Positions 42,362 through 51,255 of a stretch of DNA of 64,000 nt are shown here, one piece after another. Location: contig JBJXDZ010000092.1 of assembly GCA_046154645.1 (NCBI GenBank), positions 1 to 64,000 on the forward strand. The letters run 5' to 3'. The position numbers and the translations under genes were made by a program. Position 1 is the first letter of the stretch. Each line of letters starts with the position of its first letter. Origin of the DNA: Ga0077555 sp046154645. GTDB lineage: Bacteria; Pseudomonadota; Alphaproteobacteria; Rhizobiales; Hyphomicrobiaceae. A model generated the notes under the pieces. The model searched no databases and was not told where the DNA came from. It was given only the letters and a program-made list of their open reading frames with translations.

Positions 42362-43039
42362 ATGTCCATGCGCGACCTCACCATTGCCTTTGACCTCGAC
42401 GGCACGCTCGTCGAGACGGCGCCCGATCTGGTCCGTGCCACCAATCATGCGCTCGCCCTTGCCGGCTTGCCTGCCGTCACACCAGCCTCATTGCGCGGCA
42501 CGATCAGTTTCGGCGCTCGCGCCATGATCGAGCATGGCCTGGCGCAGCATCGCCACACCTTGCCCACCAGCCGCGTCGACGACCTGCTCGGCCATTTCCT
42601 GGCCCACTACGCCGACAATATCGCCACTGAAAGCCACGCCTATCCTGGTCTGGAACGCGCGCTGGCTCACATCGCGGCTCGCGGCGTGGCCTTTGTCGTG
42701 TGCACCAACAAGCAGGAAGGCTTGTCGCGCAAGCTGCTCGATGAGTTGCAAATGACGCATTTTTTCGCTGCCATCGCCGGACGCGACACGTTTCCCGTCT
42801 ACAAGCCACACCCCGATCACCTGACCGGTGCCATTCGCTTGGCCGGTGGCGATCCGGCCCGCGCTATCATGGTCGGTGACAGCGACACCGACATCAAGAC
42901 AGCACGCGCCGCCGGCATCCCCGTCATCGGCGTACCGTTCGGCTACACCGACGTGCCGATCCACGCCCTCGATCCCGATATTGTGATCGACCATTACGAT
43001 GATCTCGAACGCGCCGTGGAACGGCTGCATCGGCGCTGA
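42362..43039 (+). CDS. gph: Phosphoglycolate phosphatase-like HAD hydrolase
   Basis: A 225-residue HAD phosphatase with motif I FDLDGTLVET, motif II CTNK, motif III KPHP and motif IV VGDSDTDIKTAR. It hydrolyses 2-phosphoglycolate, salvaging carbon from DNA repair or photorespiration-like reactions. It begins 4 bp after the cyclase gene stop, suggesting one transcript. The start is ATG 42362 or 42368. Confidence 0.92.
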   Translation: MSMRDLTIAFDLDGTLVETAPDLVRATNHALALAGLPAVTPASLRGTISFGARAMIEHGLAQHRHTLPTSRVDDLLGHFLAHYADNIATESHAYPGLERALAHIAARGVAFVVCTNKQEGLSRKLLDELQMTHFFAAIAGRDTFPVYKPHPDHLTGAIRLAGGDPARAIMVGDSDTDIKTARAAGIPVIGVPFGYTDVPIHALDPDIVIDHYDDLERAVERLHRR

Positions 43040-43173
43040 CCTGCGACCAAGCGCACCTTCGTCGCTCCTGTGAGCTGCCATGGAAACGTCCCCAAGCAGC
43101 CACATTCCGTGGCTATGCGTTGCCCCCAGAGGCACCGTGCGCCGGTGTACTGAGCAACATGAAGGACGATTCG

Positions 43174-43599
43174 ATGATCAAAGCGCTCACCCTTGCCCTC
43201 GCCATCGTCGGCGTCACGGCCGGCTACGCCGCCGCCCAAACGACACCAACCGCTCCTGCGCCCACCACTCCCGCGCCCGCCGCTGCACCGGCGCCCGCTG
43301 CCACACCGGCACCAGCGCTCGGCACGCCAGCGCCATCGGGATCAGTGGCTGGCACCACCACGACAGGTACCGCCGCGACGGCTGCCACGACGCAACTGGT
43401 GGCGGCAACCAATCCTGACGATTGCTTGAAGACGGCTTCTGATCTGGCCCTGGATGCCGAGGAGAGGAAGCTCGCCGAGGACAAGCTCGACAAGGTCGAG
43501 GATCTCTTAGTGAAGATGGAGACGCACTGCGATTCGAAGCAGTTCCCCGAAGCGCTTGCCGTCGCCAAGGACATCAAATCGTTGATCGAGACGCGCTGA
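43174..43599 (+). CDS. Exported Ala/Pro/Thr-rich protein
   Basis: A 141-residue protein. The signal peptide (about 1-22, ending AGYAAA) leads into a low-complexity Pro-Ala-Thr stretch (about 23-75) and a charged helical C-terminal domain with two cysteines (DDC and THC). The ATG at 43174 has AAGGA 7 bases upstream; an ATG at 43159 is an alternative. I do not recognise a family. A strong terminator follows. Confidence 0.75.
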   Translation: MIKALTLALAIVGVTAGYAAAQTTPTAPAPTTPAPAAAPAPAATPAPALGTPAPSGSVAGTTTTGTAATAATTQLVAATNPDDCLKTASDLALDAEERKLAEDKLDKVEDLLVKMETHCDSKQFPEALAVAKDIKSLIETR

Positions 43600-43627
43600 A
43601 GTACCACGCGGCGAAGCCTGGATCTCA

Positions 43628-43665
43628 GAAACCCGAAGCCCCGACAGGGCTTCGGGTTTCATTTT
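43628..43665 (+). terminator. Hairpin terminator overlapping the lpxB stop
   Basis: A 14-bp stem (43628-43641 with 43647-43660) with a 5-base loop, followed by ATTTT on the + strand. The lpxB stop (43659-43661, minus strand) lies partly in the stem, so it separates convergent genes. Confidence 0.8.
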
Positions 43666-44957
43666 GCGCCGGCCTTGTCGCGGTTGCGCGCCTTCGGCCG
43701 CAAGGCGTGCTCCAGCACGATCCCCGCGGCAGCCTCGCTCGGTGTGCCACCGGCCAGTCGCATGATCTTCGGGATCCGAGCCAGTGCGGCCAACTGCTGC
43801 GCACGGGCACCCTCATGGTCGTCTATCAGCCGCAACAGCGCGTCGGCGAGCTTTTCGGGCGTGCAATCGTCCTGCATCAATTCTGGAAATGCGCGCTCGT
43901 CGAGGACGAGATTGGCCAGCGCGAAATGCGGCGTCTTGACCAGGAATTGCAATTGCGCGGCAACTCTGTCGACGCGGTAAGCCACCACCATCGGCGTGCC
44001 CGTGAGGCCAAGCTCCAGCGTTACGGTGCCGGACGCAGCCAACGCGACGGTGGCAAGCTTGAAGGCCGCGATCTTGTCGGCTTCGCTTTCGACGATGTGC
44101 GGCTGTAGCGGCCAGGACTTGAGCTGGGCTTCGAGCAACGGCCGCACGTGCGGCAACGTTGGAATGATCACCTGCGGCAACCGGCCCGCCGCCAGCAGCC
44201 GCTCGATCGCGGCACCGAACGGTGCCATCAGGCGTTCGATCTCAGAGCGCCGGCTCCCTGGCAGCACGACCACGACCGGGCGCGTCCGCGACAGGCCGAG
44301 CCTTGCCGCCAACGCTTTCGGATCGATCGCCTGCCAAGCCTCATGCCGCTCGATCAACGGATGCCCGACGTAGGTGCATGGCGGCCCTCCGAGGCGCGCG
44401 TGCGTGGCAGGCTCGAACGGCAGCAGCGCCAGCACATGATCGATATAGGCGCGCATGGCGCCTGCCCGTCCCGGTCGCCATGCCCACACGCTCGGGCTCA
44501 CATAATCGATGATGGGCAGGTCCGCCCGTTTGCGGCGAATGCGTTTGGCGATCGGGTGCGTGAACTCGGGCGAATCGATGATGATCACGGCATCCGGCTC
44601 CGCCGCCACCGCCGCATTCGCCGTCTGGTGCACACGGCGAACGAGCCGCGGCAGCCGCCTCAGAATGGCCAGCGGCCCCATCACCGCCACATCAGAGAGC
44701 GGAAACTGCGAGACGAGACCCTCGGTTTCCATCAGCGGCCCGCCAACGCCGAGATAGCGCACGCGCCCGCGTCGCCCGCTATTGATTGCGGCCATCAGCT
44801 GCGCGCCGAGGGCGTCGCCCGAATGCTCGCCGGCCACCAGAAACAGGCGCAGTTCGCGGCTGCTGTTCTCTGATGCATCGAGCAGCCGTGCCGCGCCGCG
44901 GAACCGGTCGCCCGCGGAGACGTCGGCGGCATCGTCATCGTCGACACGGTCAGCCAT
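43659..44957 (-). CDS. lpxB: Lipid-A-disaccharide synthase
   Basis: A 432-residue GT-B glycosyltransferase that condenses UDP-2,3-diacylglucosamine with lipid X. Signatures include VAGEHSGDALGAQL, GVGGPLME, IDSPEFTHPIAKRIRR, VSPSVWAWRPGR and LPGSRRSEIERL. It carries about 40 extra N-terminal residues compared with E. coli. The start at 44957 overlaps lpxI by 8 bp. It is the last gene of the lpx cluster. Confidence 0.94.
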   Translation of the reverse strand: MADRVDDDDAADVSAGDRFRGAARLLDASENSSRELRLFLVAGEHSGDALGAQLMAAINSGRRGRVRYLGVGGPLMETEGLVSQFPLSDVAVMGPLAILRRLPRLVRRVHQTANAAVAAEPDAVIIIDSPEFTHPIAKRIRRKRADLPIIDYVSPSVWAWRPGRAGAMRAYIDHVLALLPFEPATHARLGGPPCTYVGHPLIERHEAWQAIDPKALAARLGLSRTRPVVVVLPGSRRSEIERLMAPFGAAIERLLAAGRLPQVIIPTLPHVRPLLEAQLKSWPLQPHIVESEADKIAAFKLATVALAASGTVTLELGLTGTPMVVAYRVDRVAAQLQFLVKTPHFALANLVLDERAFPELMQDDCTPEKLADALLRLIDDHEGARAQQLAALARIPKIMRLAGGTPSEAAAGIVLEHALRPKARNRDKAGAK

Positions 44958-46311
44958 GCAGCGACTCCTCGGCCAACAGATACAAGCGTGCGTCGTTGGC
45001 CCAGCCGATGATCTCGTCGCGCCGTGCCTCCGGCAGTTTTGCGCCAAGGCAGACCACGCCAGCCAACCGCGCGGCCTTCGCTGCCGCAAAAACCTCGAGC
45101 GACACGAGCCCATCGAGGTCCGTCGGCGTCTCCTGGCTGCGCTGGCCAAGGTCGAGCACGAGCGTCCCGAGCTGTGACTTGAACAACCGGCGGCCCCACT
45201 GGCTGTCGCGGCCGATCAGCGCCAGCATGGTCGGCACATCCAGACTGGCAGAAACCGCCAGCACATGCTCGCCGGCCACGACGGCAGCCCGACCGAGATC
45301 CAATTTCGCGAGCGCCACCGCCAGCTGGCGGCCGATACCGATATCGCGGCGCTCCCAGGGCGTCGGCGCCCGTCGGGCCAGCACGCTGAGCGGCGTCAGC
45401 TTGTAGGGATCGACAAAGGTCGCCGATGGCAGATCACCCGACAGGGGCGGCATGTCCAACCCCTGCACGAACAGTCCCGCTTGGTCGGCCTGCGCCACGA
45501 GTTGGGCCCGCTCGAGCACAATGGCCTGGCCGGCGCTGACTGCCAGTCCCGCCAACCCGGCCGCCACCGCTCCTTCGATCGTCGTGGGACCAATGGCTGG
45601 CAGATCGACGCGCATTTCCTGCCCCGGTTTCGCGAGCTTGACCAGGACACCGTCGCGCGCTGCCCCGTCCGCCGCGCCGCCCGGTCCAAGCGCCGCCAAC
45701 ATGGCATCGGTGCCGCGCACACTTTCGAGAGCAACCACGCGCTCAGGCGTCGCCACGGCGGCCTGCCCGACGTCGAACGCCCCAAGCGTGCGCAGGGCCG
45801 CAACCGCCCGTGCGATCGCCTTCAGCTGCAAGCCGTCCGGACGCCGGCTGGCAATGGGCCCCGCACCAGCCAGCAATTCCGGCGCCACGTCGGCCGCACC
45901 GCGCACGACAAAACCTTGCTTCTCGAAGAACTGCACCACCCGGCGCAGCACGCTGTCGTCGCCGCCGCGGGTCAGTTGCAGGATCGACGGCAAATGCCGG
46001 ATCACGCCCCAGTCAGGCTTGATGCGTGTCAGGTCCGGCCGCCGCAGCCCACCGGCAATGACCAGTTCGAGACAGGCCGCGCGACGAAAGCTTGCTAGCA
46101 TGCGGCCGAGCTGGCCAAGGCCGACGCGCTCGCATGGATACAGGGCCGTCTCGGGCGCCGCGAAACCGTCGATGGCCACCACGTGCACGGGGCGCCCGCG
46201 GCCGGTCACCGCTGCCGCAATTTCGAGTGGATAGCTGCCGGCCCCCGCCAGGATCCCGAGCGGTCCGGCAGCGTGGCCGGACATCGATGGGCGGGGCTCG
46301 GCGTCACGCAT
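44950..46311 (-). CDS. lpxI: UDP-2,3-diacylglucosamine diphosphatase LpxI, enlarged
   Basis: A 453-residue LpxI, which cleaves UDP-2,3-diacylglucosamine to lipid X. Alphaproteobacterial LpxI is about 280 residues. Residues 1-283 cover the normal protein: N-terminal LGILAGAGSYPLEIA and the C-terminal domain with FDVGQAAV...GTDAML (Asp202). Residues ~320-448 look like a second, diverged copy of that C-terminal domain (LDLGRAAVVAGEHVLAV...LDVPTML) in which the GTDAM motif is lost. It overlaps lpxA by 8 bp and lpxB by 8 bp. Confidence 0.9.
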   Translation of the reverse strand: MRDAEPRPSMSGHAAGPLGILAGAGSYPLEIAAAVTGRGRPVHVVAIDGFAAPETALYPCERVGLGQLGRMLASFRRAACLELVIAGGLRRPDLTRIKPDWGVIRHLPSILQLTRGGDDSVLRRVVQFFEKQGFVVRGAADVAPELLAGAGPIASRRPDGLQLKAIARAVAALRTLGAFDVGQAAVATPERVVALESVRGTDAMLAALGPGGAADGAARDGVLVKLAKPGQEMRVDLPAIGPTTIEGAVAAGLAGLAVSAGQAIVLERAQLVAQADQAGLFVQGLDMPPLSGDLPSATFVDPYKLTPLSVLARRAPTPWERRDIGIGRQLAVALAKLDLGRAAVVAGEHVLAVSASLDVPTMLALIGRDSQWGRRLFKSQLGTLVLDLGQRSQETPTDLDGLVSLEVFAAAKAARLAGVVCLGAKLPEARRDEIIGWANDARLYLLAEESLHG

Positions 46312-47110
46312 CGCGGCCGTCGCGTGGTGTACAGAGCGAGCGTTTTCCCCCGGCCCGGATGAAGGCGACGATCTCGGTCACGACCGGGTTGTCGCCGAAC
46401 TCGGCTGCCACGTCGTCCGTGCGCTCGGCCAGCGTACCCTCGGCCGCGAATAACGCCCGGTAGGCGCGTCGGAGGCTGTGGATCTTCTCACGCGGAAAGC
46501 CGCGCCGCTGCAGCCCGACGATGTTCAGTCCGGAGAGATAGGCGCGGTTGCCGATGGCCATGCCATACGGAATGAGATCGTTCTCGAGCCCGGACATGCC
46601 GCCGATGAACGCGTGCGAGCCGATGCGCGCAAACTGGATGACGCCGGCTCCGCCACCGAGAATGGCGAAATCGCCAACCGTGCAATGGCCCGCCAGCATG
46701 GCATTGTTGGAGAAGATGACGTTGTTGCCGATGCGGCAGTCATGGCCAACGTGACTGTTGGCGAGAAACGCGCAGCGATCACCGACGACGGTCTCCATGC
46801 CACCGCCCTCGGTACCCGGATTCATGGTCACGCCTTCGCGGATGAGGCAATCGGCACCGACCACCAGCGTCGACGGCTCGCCTTTGTATTTGAGATCCTG
46901 CGGCTGATGCCCGATCGAGGCGAACGGAAAGATCTTGGTGCGCGCACCGATCTTGGTCTTGCCTGCCACCACCGCGTGGCTGATCAGCTCGACACCCTCG
47001 GCCAGCTCTGCGTCGCGGCCGACCATGCAGAACGGACCTATTTTGACCCCATCGCCGATTTTGGCGCCGTCCTCGACGATGGCCGTCGCGTGCCGATCAG
47101 GTTTTTGCAT
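46304..47110 (-). CDS. lpxA: UDP-N-acetylglucosamine O-acyltransferase
   Basis: A 268-residue left-handed beta-helix acyltransferase, first step of lipid A synthesis. Hexapeptide repeats run through the N-terminal two thirds. The catalytic His lies in NSHVGHDCRIGNN, followed by a C-terminal helical domain. The start at 47110 overlaps the fabZ stop by 14 bp. Confidence 0.95.
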   Translation of the reverse strand: MQKPDRHATAIVEDGAKIGDGVKIGPFCMVGRDAELAEGVELISHAVVAGKTKIGARTKIFPFASIGHQPQDLKYKGEPSTLVVGADCLIREGVTMNPGTEGGGMETVVGDRCAFLANSHVGHDCRIGNNVIFSNNAMLAGHCTVGDFAILGGGAGVIQFARIGSHAFIGGMSGLENDLIPYGMAIGNRAYLSGLNIVGLQRRGFPREKIHSLRRAYRALFAAEGTLAERTDDVAAEFGDNPVVTEIVAFIRAGGKRSLCTPRDGRDA

Positions 47111-47588
47111 TTGTGGGGTCCACAACCATGGCGCTGATCTCGGCCTCGGCCACGATCTGCCCGTTCACTTTTGCCTCACCGTAGAAGCGGAATACCATCC
47201 CGCGGCTGCGGATCTTCTTGACGTGCAGATGTAGCTGATCCCCGGGCACAACGGGCTTGCGGAACTTCGCCTTGTCGATCGCCATGAAATAGACGATCTG
47301 CGGGATATCGGTGACGCCGGCATTGTGCACGCACAAGGCGCCCGCGGTCTGCGCCAGCGCTTCGATGATCAGCACGCCGGGCATGACCGGATATTTCGGG
47401 AAATGGCCCTGGAAGAACGGCTCGTTGATGGTGACGTTTTTCAGGCCGACGCAACTCTCGTCCCGGTCCATGTCCATCAGGCGATCGACGAGGAGGAAAG
47501 GATAACGGTGCGGCAACAGCTGCATCAGCCGCATCACGTCGGCCGTCGCCAGCTCTTTCTTGTCGGTCTTGATCTGGTCCCCACTCAT
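47097..47588 (-). CDS. fabZ: 3-hydroxyacyl-ACP dehydratase FabZ
   Basis: A 163-residue hot-dog enzyme that dehydrates 3-hydroxyacyl-ACP in fatty acid elongation. The active-site His and Glu are in GHFPKYPVMPGVLIIEALAQ, and LLPHRYPFLLVDR is the classic N-terminal motif. Placed between lpxD and lpxA, it competes with LpxA for 3-hydroxyacyl-ACP, which is why the genes are linked in many Gram-negatives. Confidence 0.96.
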   Translation of the reverse strand: MSGDQIKTDKKELATADVMRLMQLLPHRYPFLLVDRLMDMDRDESCVGLKNVTINEPFFQGHFPKYPVMPGVLIIEALAQTAGALCVHNAGVTDIPQIVYFMAIDKAKFRKPVVPGDQLHLHVKKIRSRGMVFRFYGEAKVNGQIVAEAEISAMVVDPTNAKT

Positions 47589-47636
47589 CTGGCGGCTGCT
47601 CCGGGCATCTCGTGCTCAATCCTGCTGTCGCGAGGC

Positions 47637-48698
47637 TCAGCTCGCGCCGTCCTCGCCGTCTACGCTCTTGGACTTCCGGCCCAGCTGCCGGAACGCCACA
47701 ATACTGCGGGCGAACTCCTTGAACGGGATCGCCGGCGTGCCGGCCATGCGCGCACCGGCGGGCACATCGTCGGTCACGTGTGCCGCACCGGCGATCTGGG
47801 CGCCACTGCCGACTTTGACGTGCCCGACCACGCCCGAATGGCCGCCCATGACCACGAAATCACCCAGCTCGGCCGAACCGGCGATACCGACCTGCCCCAC
47901 GATCACGCAATGCCGACCGATCACGACGTTGTGCCCGATCTGCACGAGATTATCAATTTTTGTGCCCTCGCCGATCATGGTATCCTTAAGGGCGCCCCGG
48001 TCGATCGCCGTATTGGCCCCGATTTCCACGTTATCCTGGATGATCACCCGGCCGATCTGCGGTACTTTGAGGTGGCCTTGGGCGCCCATGGCGAAGCCAA
48101 AGCCGTCCTGGCCGACGCGCACCCCGGAATGCACGATAACTCGGTCACCGACCAGGGCGTGCGTCAGCGTGGCGCCAGGCCCGATGTAGCAGTCGCGACC
48201 GATCGTGACGCGATAGCCGATCAGCGCGCCTGCCGCCACGACGGTGCCACGGCCGATCTGGGCCTCGCGGCCGATCACGGCGCCCGGCTCAATGATGACG
48301 CCGTCCTCGACCCGCGCCGAGTCATGCACATGCCGGCCGCCGTGCTCGCCGGCAAATTGCGCCGCCTTCGGCCGCATCGCTTCGGGGTAGAACACTGCCA
48401 GCGCCTTGGCAAAGGACCGGTAGGGCGCCTTTGTCACAAGCTTGGCAGTGTGCTCGGGCACCCGCGCGACCAGCGTTGGCGCCACAAGGCAGGCCCCCGC
48501 CACCGTCGTGGCCAGGGCATCCAGATATTTACGGTTGTCGATGAACGAGACGTGCGCAGCGGTGGCGTCACTCAGCGCTTTGACGTCCGAGATCAGCGTG
48601 GCCGGATCGGCGCCGGGAGCCAGCTCAGCCTCCACCTGCCGCGCCAGCTCGCCGATGGCGAACGGTCCCGCGCGCTCGAAGAAGCCCGGATGCTCCAT
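47637..48698 (-). CDS. lpxD: UDP-3-O-(3-hydroxyacyl)glucosamine N-acyltransferase
   Basis: A 353-residue acyltransferase of lipid A synthesis. An N-terminal uridine-binding domain is followed by a hexapeptide beta-helix (HDSARVEDGVIIEPGAVIG onward) with QDGFGFA and the catalytic His in VQIGHNVVIG. I chose the ATG at 48698, which has GGAGG about 10 bases upstream; a TTG at 48716 is unlikely. First gene of the block; bamA, its usual neighbour, is absent. Confidence 0.94.
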   Translation of the reverse strand: MEHPGFFERAGPFAIGELARQVEAELAPGADPATLISDVKALSDATAAHVSFIDNRKYLDALATTVAGACLVAPTLVARVPEHTAKLVTKAPYRSFAKALAVFYPEAMRPKAAQFAGEHGGRHVHDSARVEDGVIIEPGAVIGREAQIGRGTVVAAGALIGYRVTIGRDCYIGPGATLTHALVGDRVIVHSGVRVGQDGFGFAMGAQGHLKVPQIGRVIIQDNVEIGANTAIDRGALKDTMIGEGTKIDNLVQIGHNVVIGRHCVIVGQVGIAGSAELGDFVVMGGHSGVVGHVKVGSGAQIAGAAHVTDDVPAGARMAGTPAIPFKEFARSIVAFRQLGRKSKSVDGEDGAS

Positions 48699-48873
48699 GG
48701 TGCAGCGATCCTCCAAGGGTGCCGGCTTGACAGCTGAAACTTCAGCCAGCGAAGCAACTGTGGTGACCGCTTAGGCCCTCTTTTCGCCTGGATCAAGGCG
48801 ATCCGCGCCGCCATCCCCATGCCAGCAGCGGGCCCGGCGGCCCGTGGATCGCAAGACGTGCGCCCAAACGCCG

Positions 48874-48903
48874 GCGAGGCGGCACCCGGGGGGCCCGCCT
48901 CGC
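48874..48903 (-). terminator. Hairpin downstream of a beta-barrel gene
   Basis: A perfect 9-bp GC stem (48874-48882 with 48895-48903) begins 26 bp after the stop at 48930. No long T-run follows, so its efficiency is uncertain. It separates the beta-barrel gene from lpxD. Confidence 0.45.
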
Positions 48904-48929
48904 TCAGACAGAACGCGAAGATGTTTGAT

Positions 48930-49895
48930 TTACCAGACGTTGACGCGGACACCGGCCCGCAGCGCATGGTCGTGCGTTTCGCCGATTTTGATGGTCGATG
49001 ACGTGCCGGCGATCATGGACGGTGCATCGACGTTGCCGAGATAGGTGTAGCGATAGTTGAAATCCAGCACCATGCCGGATTGGAGCGAGTAGGCGGCACC
49101 CGCCGTCAAGGACGCCGCCGGAGCGACAACGTGATCCTTGCCTTGGCCCGTGGCAGTGCGCGTCGTCATGTAGACAGGAGCCGCTGGATTGGTCATGTCG
49201 TAAAGCGCTTCCGTCGACGAGGTCGAGCGTTGCAGGCTCCTCACCACGAAGCCAACACCGGCGCCGACATACGGCGTGAAGCCGCCACGGTCAGTCAGGT
49301 CATAGTACAGGTTGAGCAGGCTGGTTGTGCCGCGCACTTCAGTCTTGTCATGATACGAGCCGCGCACCTGCACGCCGGTTGGGGCCGGAGCCGGACCAGG
49401 GAGAAACGCCTGCTGGTCATAGACGTAGTTGCCGTTGCCGATGGCGTTGCTCTTCGTGCGCACGTCGAGCGTCACGTCGCTGCGCAGGCGAGGCGTCAGG
49501 TACATGCCGATGCCGACGCCGCCGGTGGCGAAGGTATCGAATTCATCCGAAAACCAGGCCGACGAGGTGCCGAATGGGGCCGGCGCGCCAACACCTGCGG
49601 CATCTTGTGCGCCAAATACAGCGCCACGCTCGCTGGTGCGGCCGTTGCTGCCGTACATGCCGAGGCCGAGATCGGCGCGCAGATACCAGCGGAAATGCTC
49701 CATCACGGGGATGGGCGCAGGAACCGGTATGCCGGCGGCGCGCTGATCCTTGCTGCTGCCGCGGTAGCTCAGGTCAGAGGCTTCGGCGGCTGGTGCGCCG
49801 GCAAGCAGCCCGAGCCCGAGCACGAGGCTTGCGAGACCCGCTGTGGTCGTCACGTGTGATGCCCAGCGTTTTGATGGCAGAAAGTTCGATGACAT
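48930..49895 (-). CDS. Outer-membrane beta-barrel protein (OmpA/Omp31-like fold)
   Basis: A 321-residue protein with a long signal peptide ending AAEAS, an extended linker, then barrel strands (WYLRADLGLGMYG, VGIGMYLTPRLRSDVTLDV, SLLNLYYDL, FTPYVGAGVGFVV, VLDFNYRYTYLG) ending RAGVRVNVW. The terminal Trp fits the outer-membrane insertion signal. Related in layout to the following beta-barrel gene. The ATG at 49895 has a GAGGGA Shine-Dalgarno. Function unknown; members of this group are common surface antigens in Rhizobiales. Confidence 0.85.
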   Translation of the reverse strand: MSSNFLPSKRWASHVTTTAGLASLVLGLGLLAGAPAAEASDLSYRGSSKDQRAAGIPVPAPIPVMEHFRWYLRADLGLGMYGSNGRTSERGAVFGAQDAAGVGAPAPFGTSSAWFSDEFDTFATGGVGIGMYLTPRLRSDVTLDVRTKSNAIGNGNYVYDQQAFLPGPAPAPTGVQVRGSYHDKTEVRGTTSLLNLYYDLTDRGGFTPYVGAGVGFVVRSLQRSTSSTEALYDMTNPAAPVYMTTRTATGQGKDHVVAPAASLTAGAAYSLQSGMVLDFNYRYTYLGNVDAPSMIAGTSSTIKIGETHDHALRAGVRVNVW

Positions 49896-50213
49896 GTGCG
49901 TCGATCCCTCGAATGCTCCGCGCGGAACCATGCCGCCGCGGTGACTGTCCGACCCTTGTGAACTGTGGCCTGCAAGCCGACGAAGGGCAGCGCGAGGAAC
50001 CATTTGTCTTGGCGACTATCCCGTGAGGCCCGACCGGGGCCGACACTGAACGCCAACAGCACAACTTCGGGGATCGACGGTGACGGTCCTCGGGCCAGTA
50101 GGTGCCCGTTCGGCAGTATGTGGCCGACGTGCTGCGGGCGGGGCAGACCCTGCCCGCAGCGTCTCTCAGAGGCGACCGGGACCGAAGTCACGCAGCCGCC
50201 AATCTCGTGCATG
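49896..50213. other. 318-bp gap between two beta-barrel genes
   Basis: It contains a strong hairpin at 50131-50160 and the promoter region of the downstream beta-barrel gene, which I cannot pinpoint. Confidence 0.4.
50131..50160 (-). terminator. Strong hairpin downstream of a beta-barrel gene
   Basis: A 13-bp stem (50131-50143 with 50148-50160, one G-T) and a 4-base loop, 53 bp after the stop at 50214. No T-run follows, so it may be a processing or stabilising structure instead of an intrinsic terminator. Confidence 0.5.
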
Positions 50214-51008
50214 TCAGCGGATGTCGTAGCGCAGACCGATGCGGAACTCGTGCGACCACAAGTCCTTGATGACCGGATCACCGGCAACCGCCGGAGCGCC
50301 GGGAGCGCCGCCGACCGGTGCCGCCGTACCCGTGATCAGACCGGTGTGTGCGTCACCCAGCATCAGGTAGCGATAGCCGGCGTCGATGTGCAGTCGATCG
50401 CGAACCGCGAAGGACACGCCGCTCATCAGCGCGCCAGCCGTGCTCCACTTGCTGTCACCTGCGATCGAGACGTTGGTGAACCCGCAAGCGCAGTGATCGG
50501 CAACCGTGCCGGTCGTGGTCTTGTTGTGGGCGAAGCCGATGCCGACGCCGATGTAGGGCGTGAAGCGGGTGCGCGTGTCAATGTCATAGTAGAGGTTCGC
50601 CATCACGACGTCGCTCTTGAGGCCGAACTTGCGCTCGCCGGGGAAGGGCGTCAGACCGATGCCGGGGATCGAGCCGCGGGCGTCAGCCTCGAAGCGATGG
50701 TCCCAGGTGATGTCGGCGCGCACGTTCTTCGAGAAGTAGTAGCCGACGCCGCCGCCGAGGGTCCAGGTGTCGTCGATCTTGGCGCCCGTCAGGTCAAAGC
50801 GGCCGTCCTCGATCATGGTCGGATCGTCGAAGCGAGCGTGACCGCCGTCGAGGCGCACATACCAGGACGATGGTCCCGAGGATACCGGCGCGGCCGGCAC
50901 GTAGCTGTCTTTTAGGCTGCCGCGATGCAGATCGGCAGCAGAGGCCGTGGCGACGCTGCCGGCAAGAAGCGCCGCGCCCAGGATCATGGAAGCGCGAAAT
51001 TTGCTCAT
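50214..51008 (-). CDS. Outer-membrane beta-barrel protein
   Basis: A 264-residue barrel protein. The signal peptide ends ATASA and is followed by the ADLHRGSLKD linker typical of Rhizobiales Omp proteins. Strands include WTLGGGVGYYFSKNVRADITWDH, VVMANLYYDI and RFTPYIGVGIGFAHN. An unusual CACG pair sits in a loop. The end is FRIGLRYDIR. The ATG at 51008 has AAGGGGA upstream. A conserved element lies 89 bp upstream. Confidence 0.86.
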   Translation of the reverse strand: MSKFRASMILGAALLAGSVATASAADLHRGSLKDSYVPAAPVSSGPSSWYVRLDGGHARFDDPTMIEDGRFDLTGAKIDDTWTLGGGVGYYFSKNVRADITWDHRFEADARGSIPGIGLTPFPGERKFGLKSDVVMANLYYDIDTRTRFTPYIGVGIGFAHNKTTTGTVADHCACGFTNVSIAGDSKWSTAGALMSGVSFAVRDRLHIDAGYRYLMLGDAHTGLITGTAAPVGGAPGAPAVAGDPVIKDLWSHEFRIGLRYDIR

Positions 51009-51096
51009 TTCAGTCCCCTTGTCGTTGAGACCGGCCTTCATTGAGCGCCGGCACTCACACCATTTGACGCAGCACGCGATTGAGGGTGACTATGCC

Positions 51097-51121
51097 GGCC
51101 ATTATTTAAAAAAGTGCTTAA
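51097..51121 (-). promoter_or_regulatory. Copy 1 of a 25-bp conserved upstream element
   Basis: Reading on the minus strand it contains GC at 51116-51117, a T-tract, TTAA (51106-51109) and ATGGCC (51097-51102). It matches the element at 54074-54098 at 18 of 25 positions with identical spacing. It lies 89 bp upstream of a beta-barrel gene. Confidence 0.45.
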
Positions 51122-51255
51122 GCAGCGGCGCATTCCGGCACAGTCGCAATGCTGCCCTAGAGAGCCAAACTGGCCATTGATCAGTTGTGTGTTCCGGCAA
51201 CTGTGACTTCGCAGACCCTTGAAAGGGTCGCCATTCGGGCGCTAACCCACGCCTC

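Noticed and set aside
47325..48737. 470-codon frame antisense to lpxD/fabZ
   Set aside because: His/Asp/Arg-rich mirror translation of hexapeptide repeats; the lpx genes are unambiguous.
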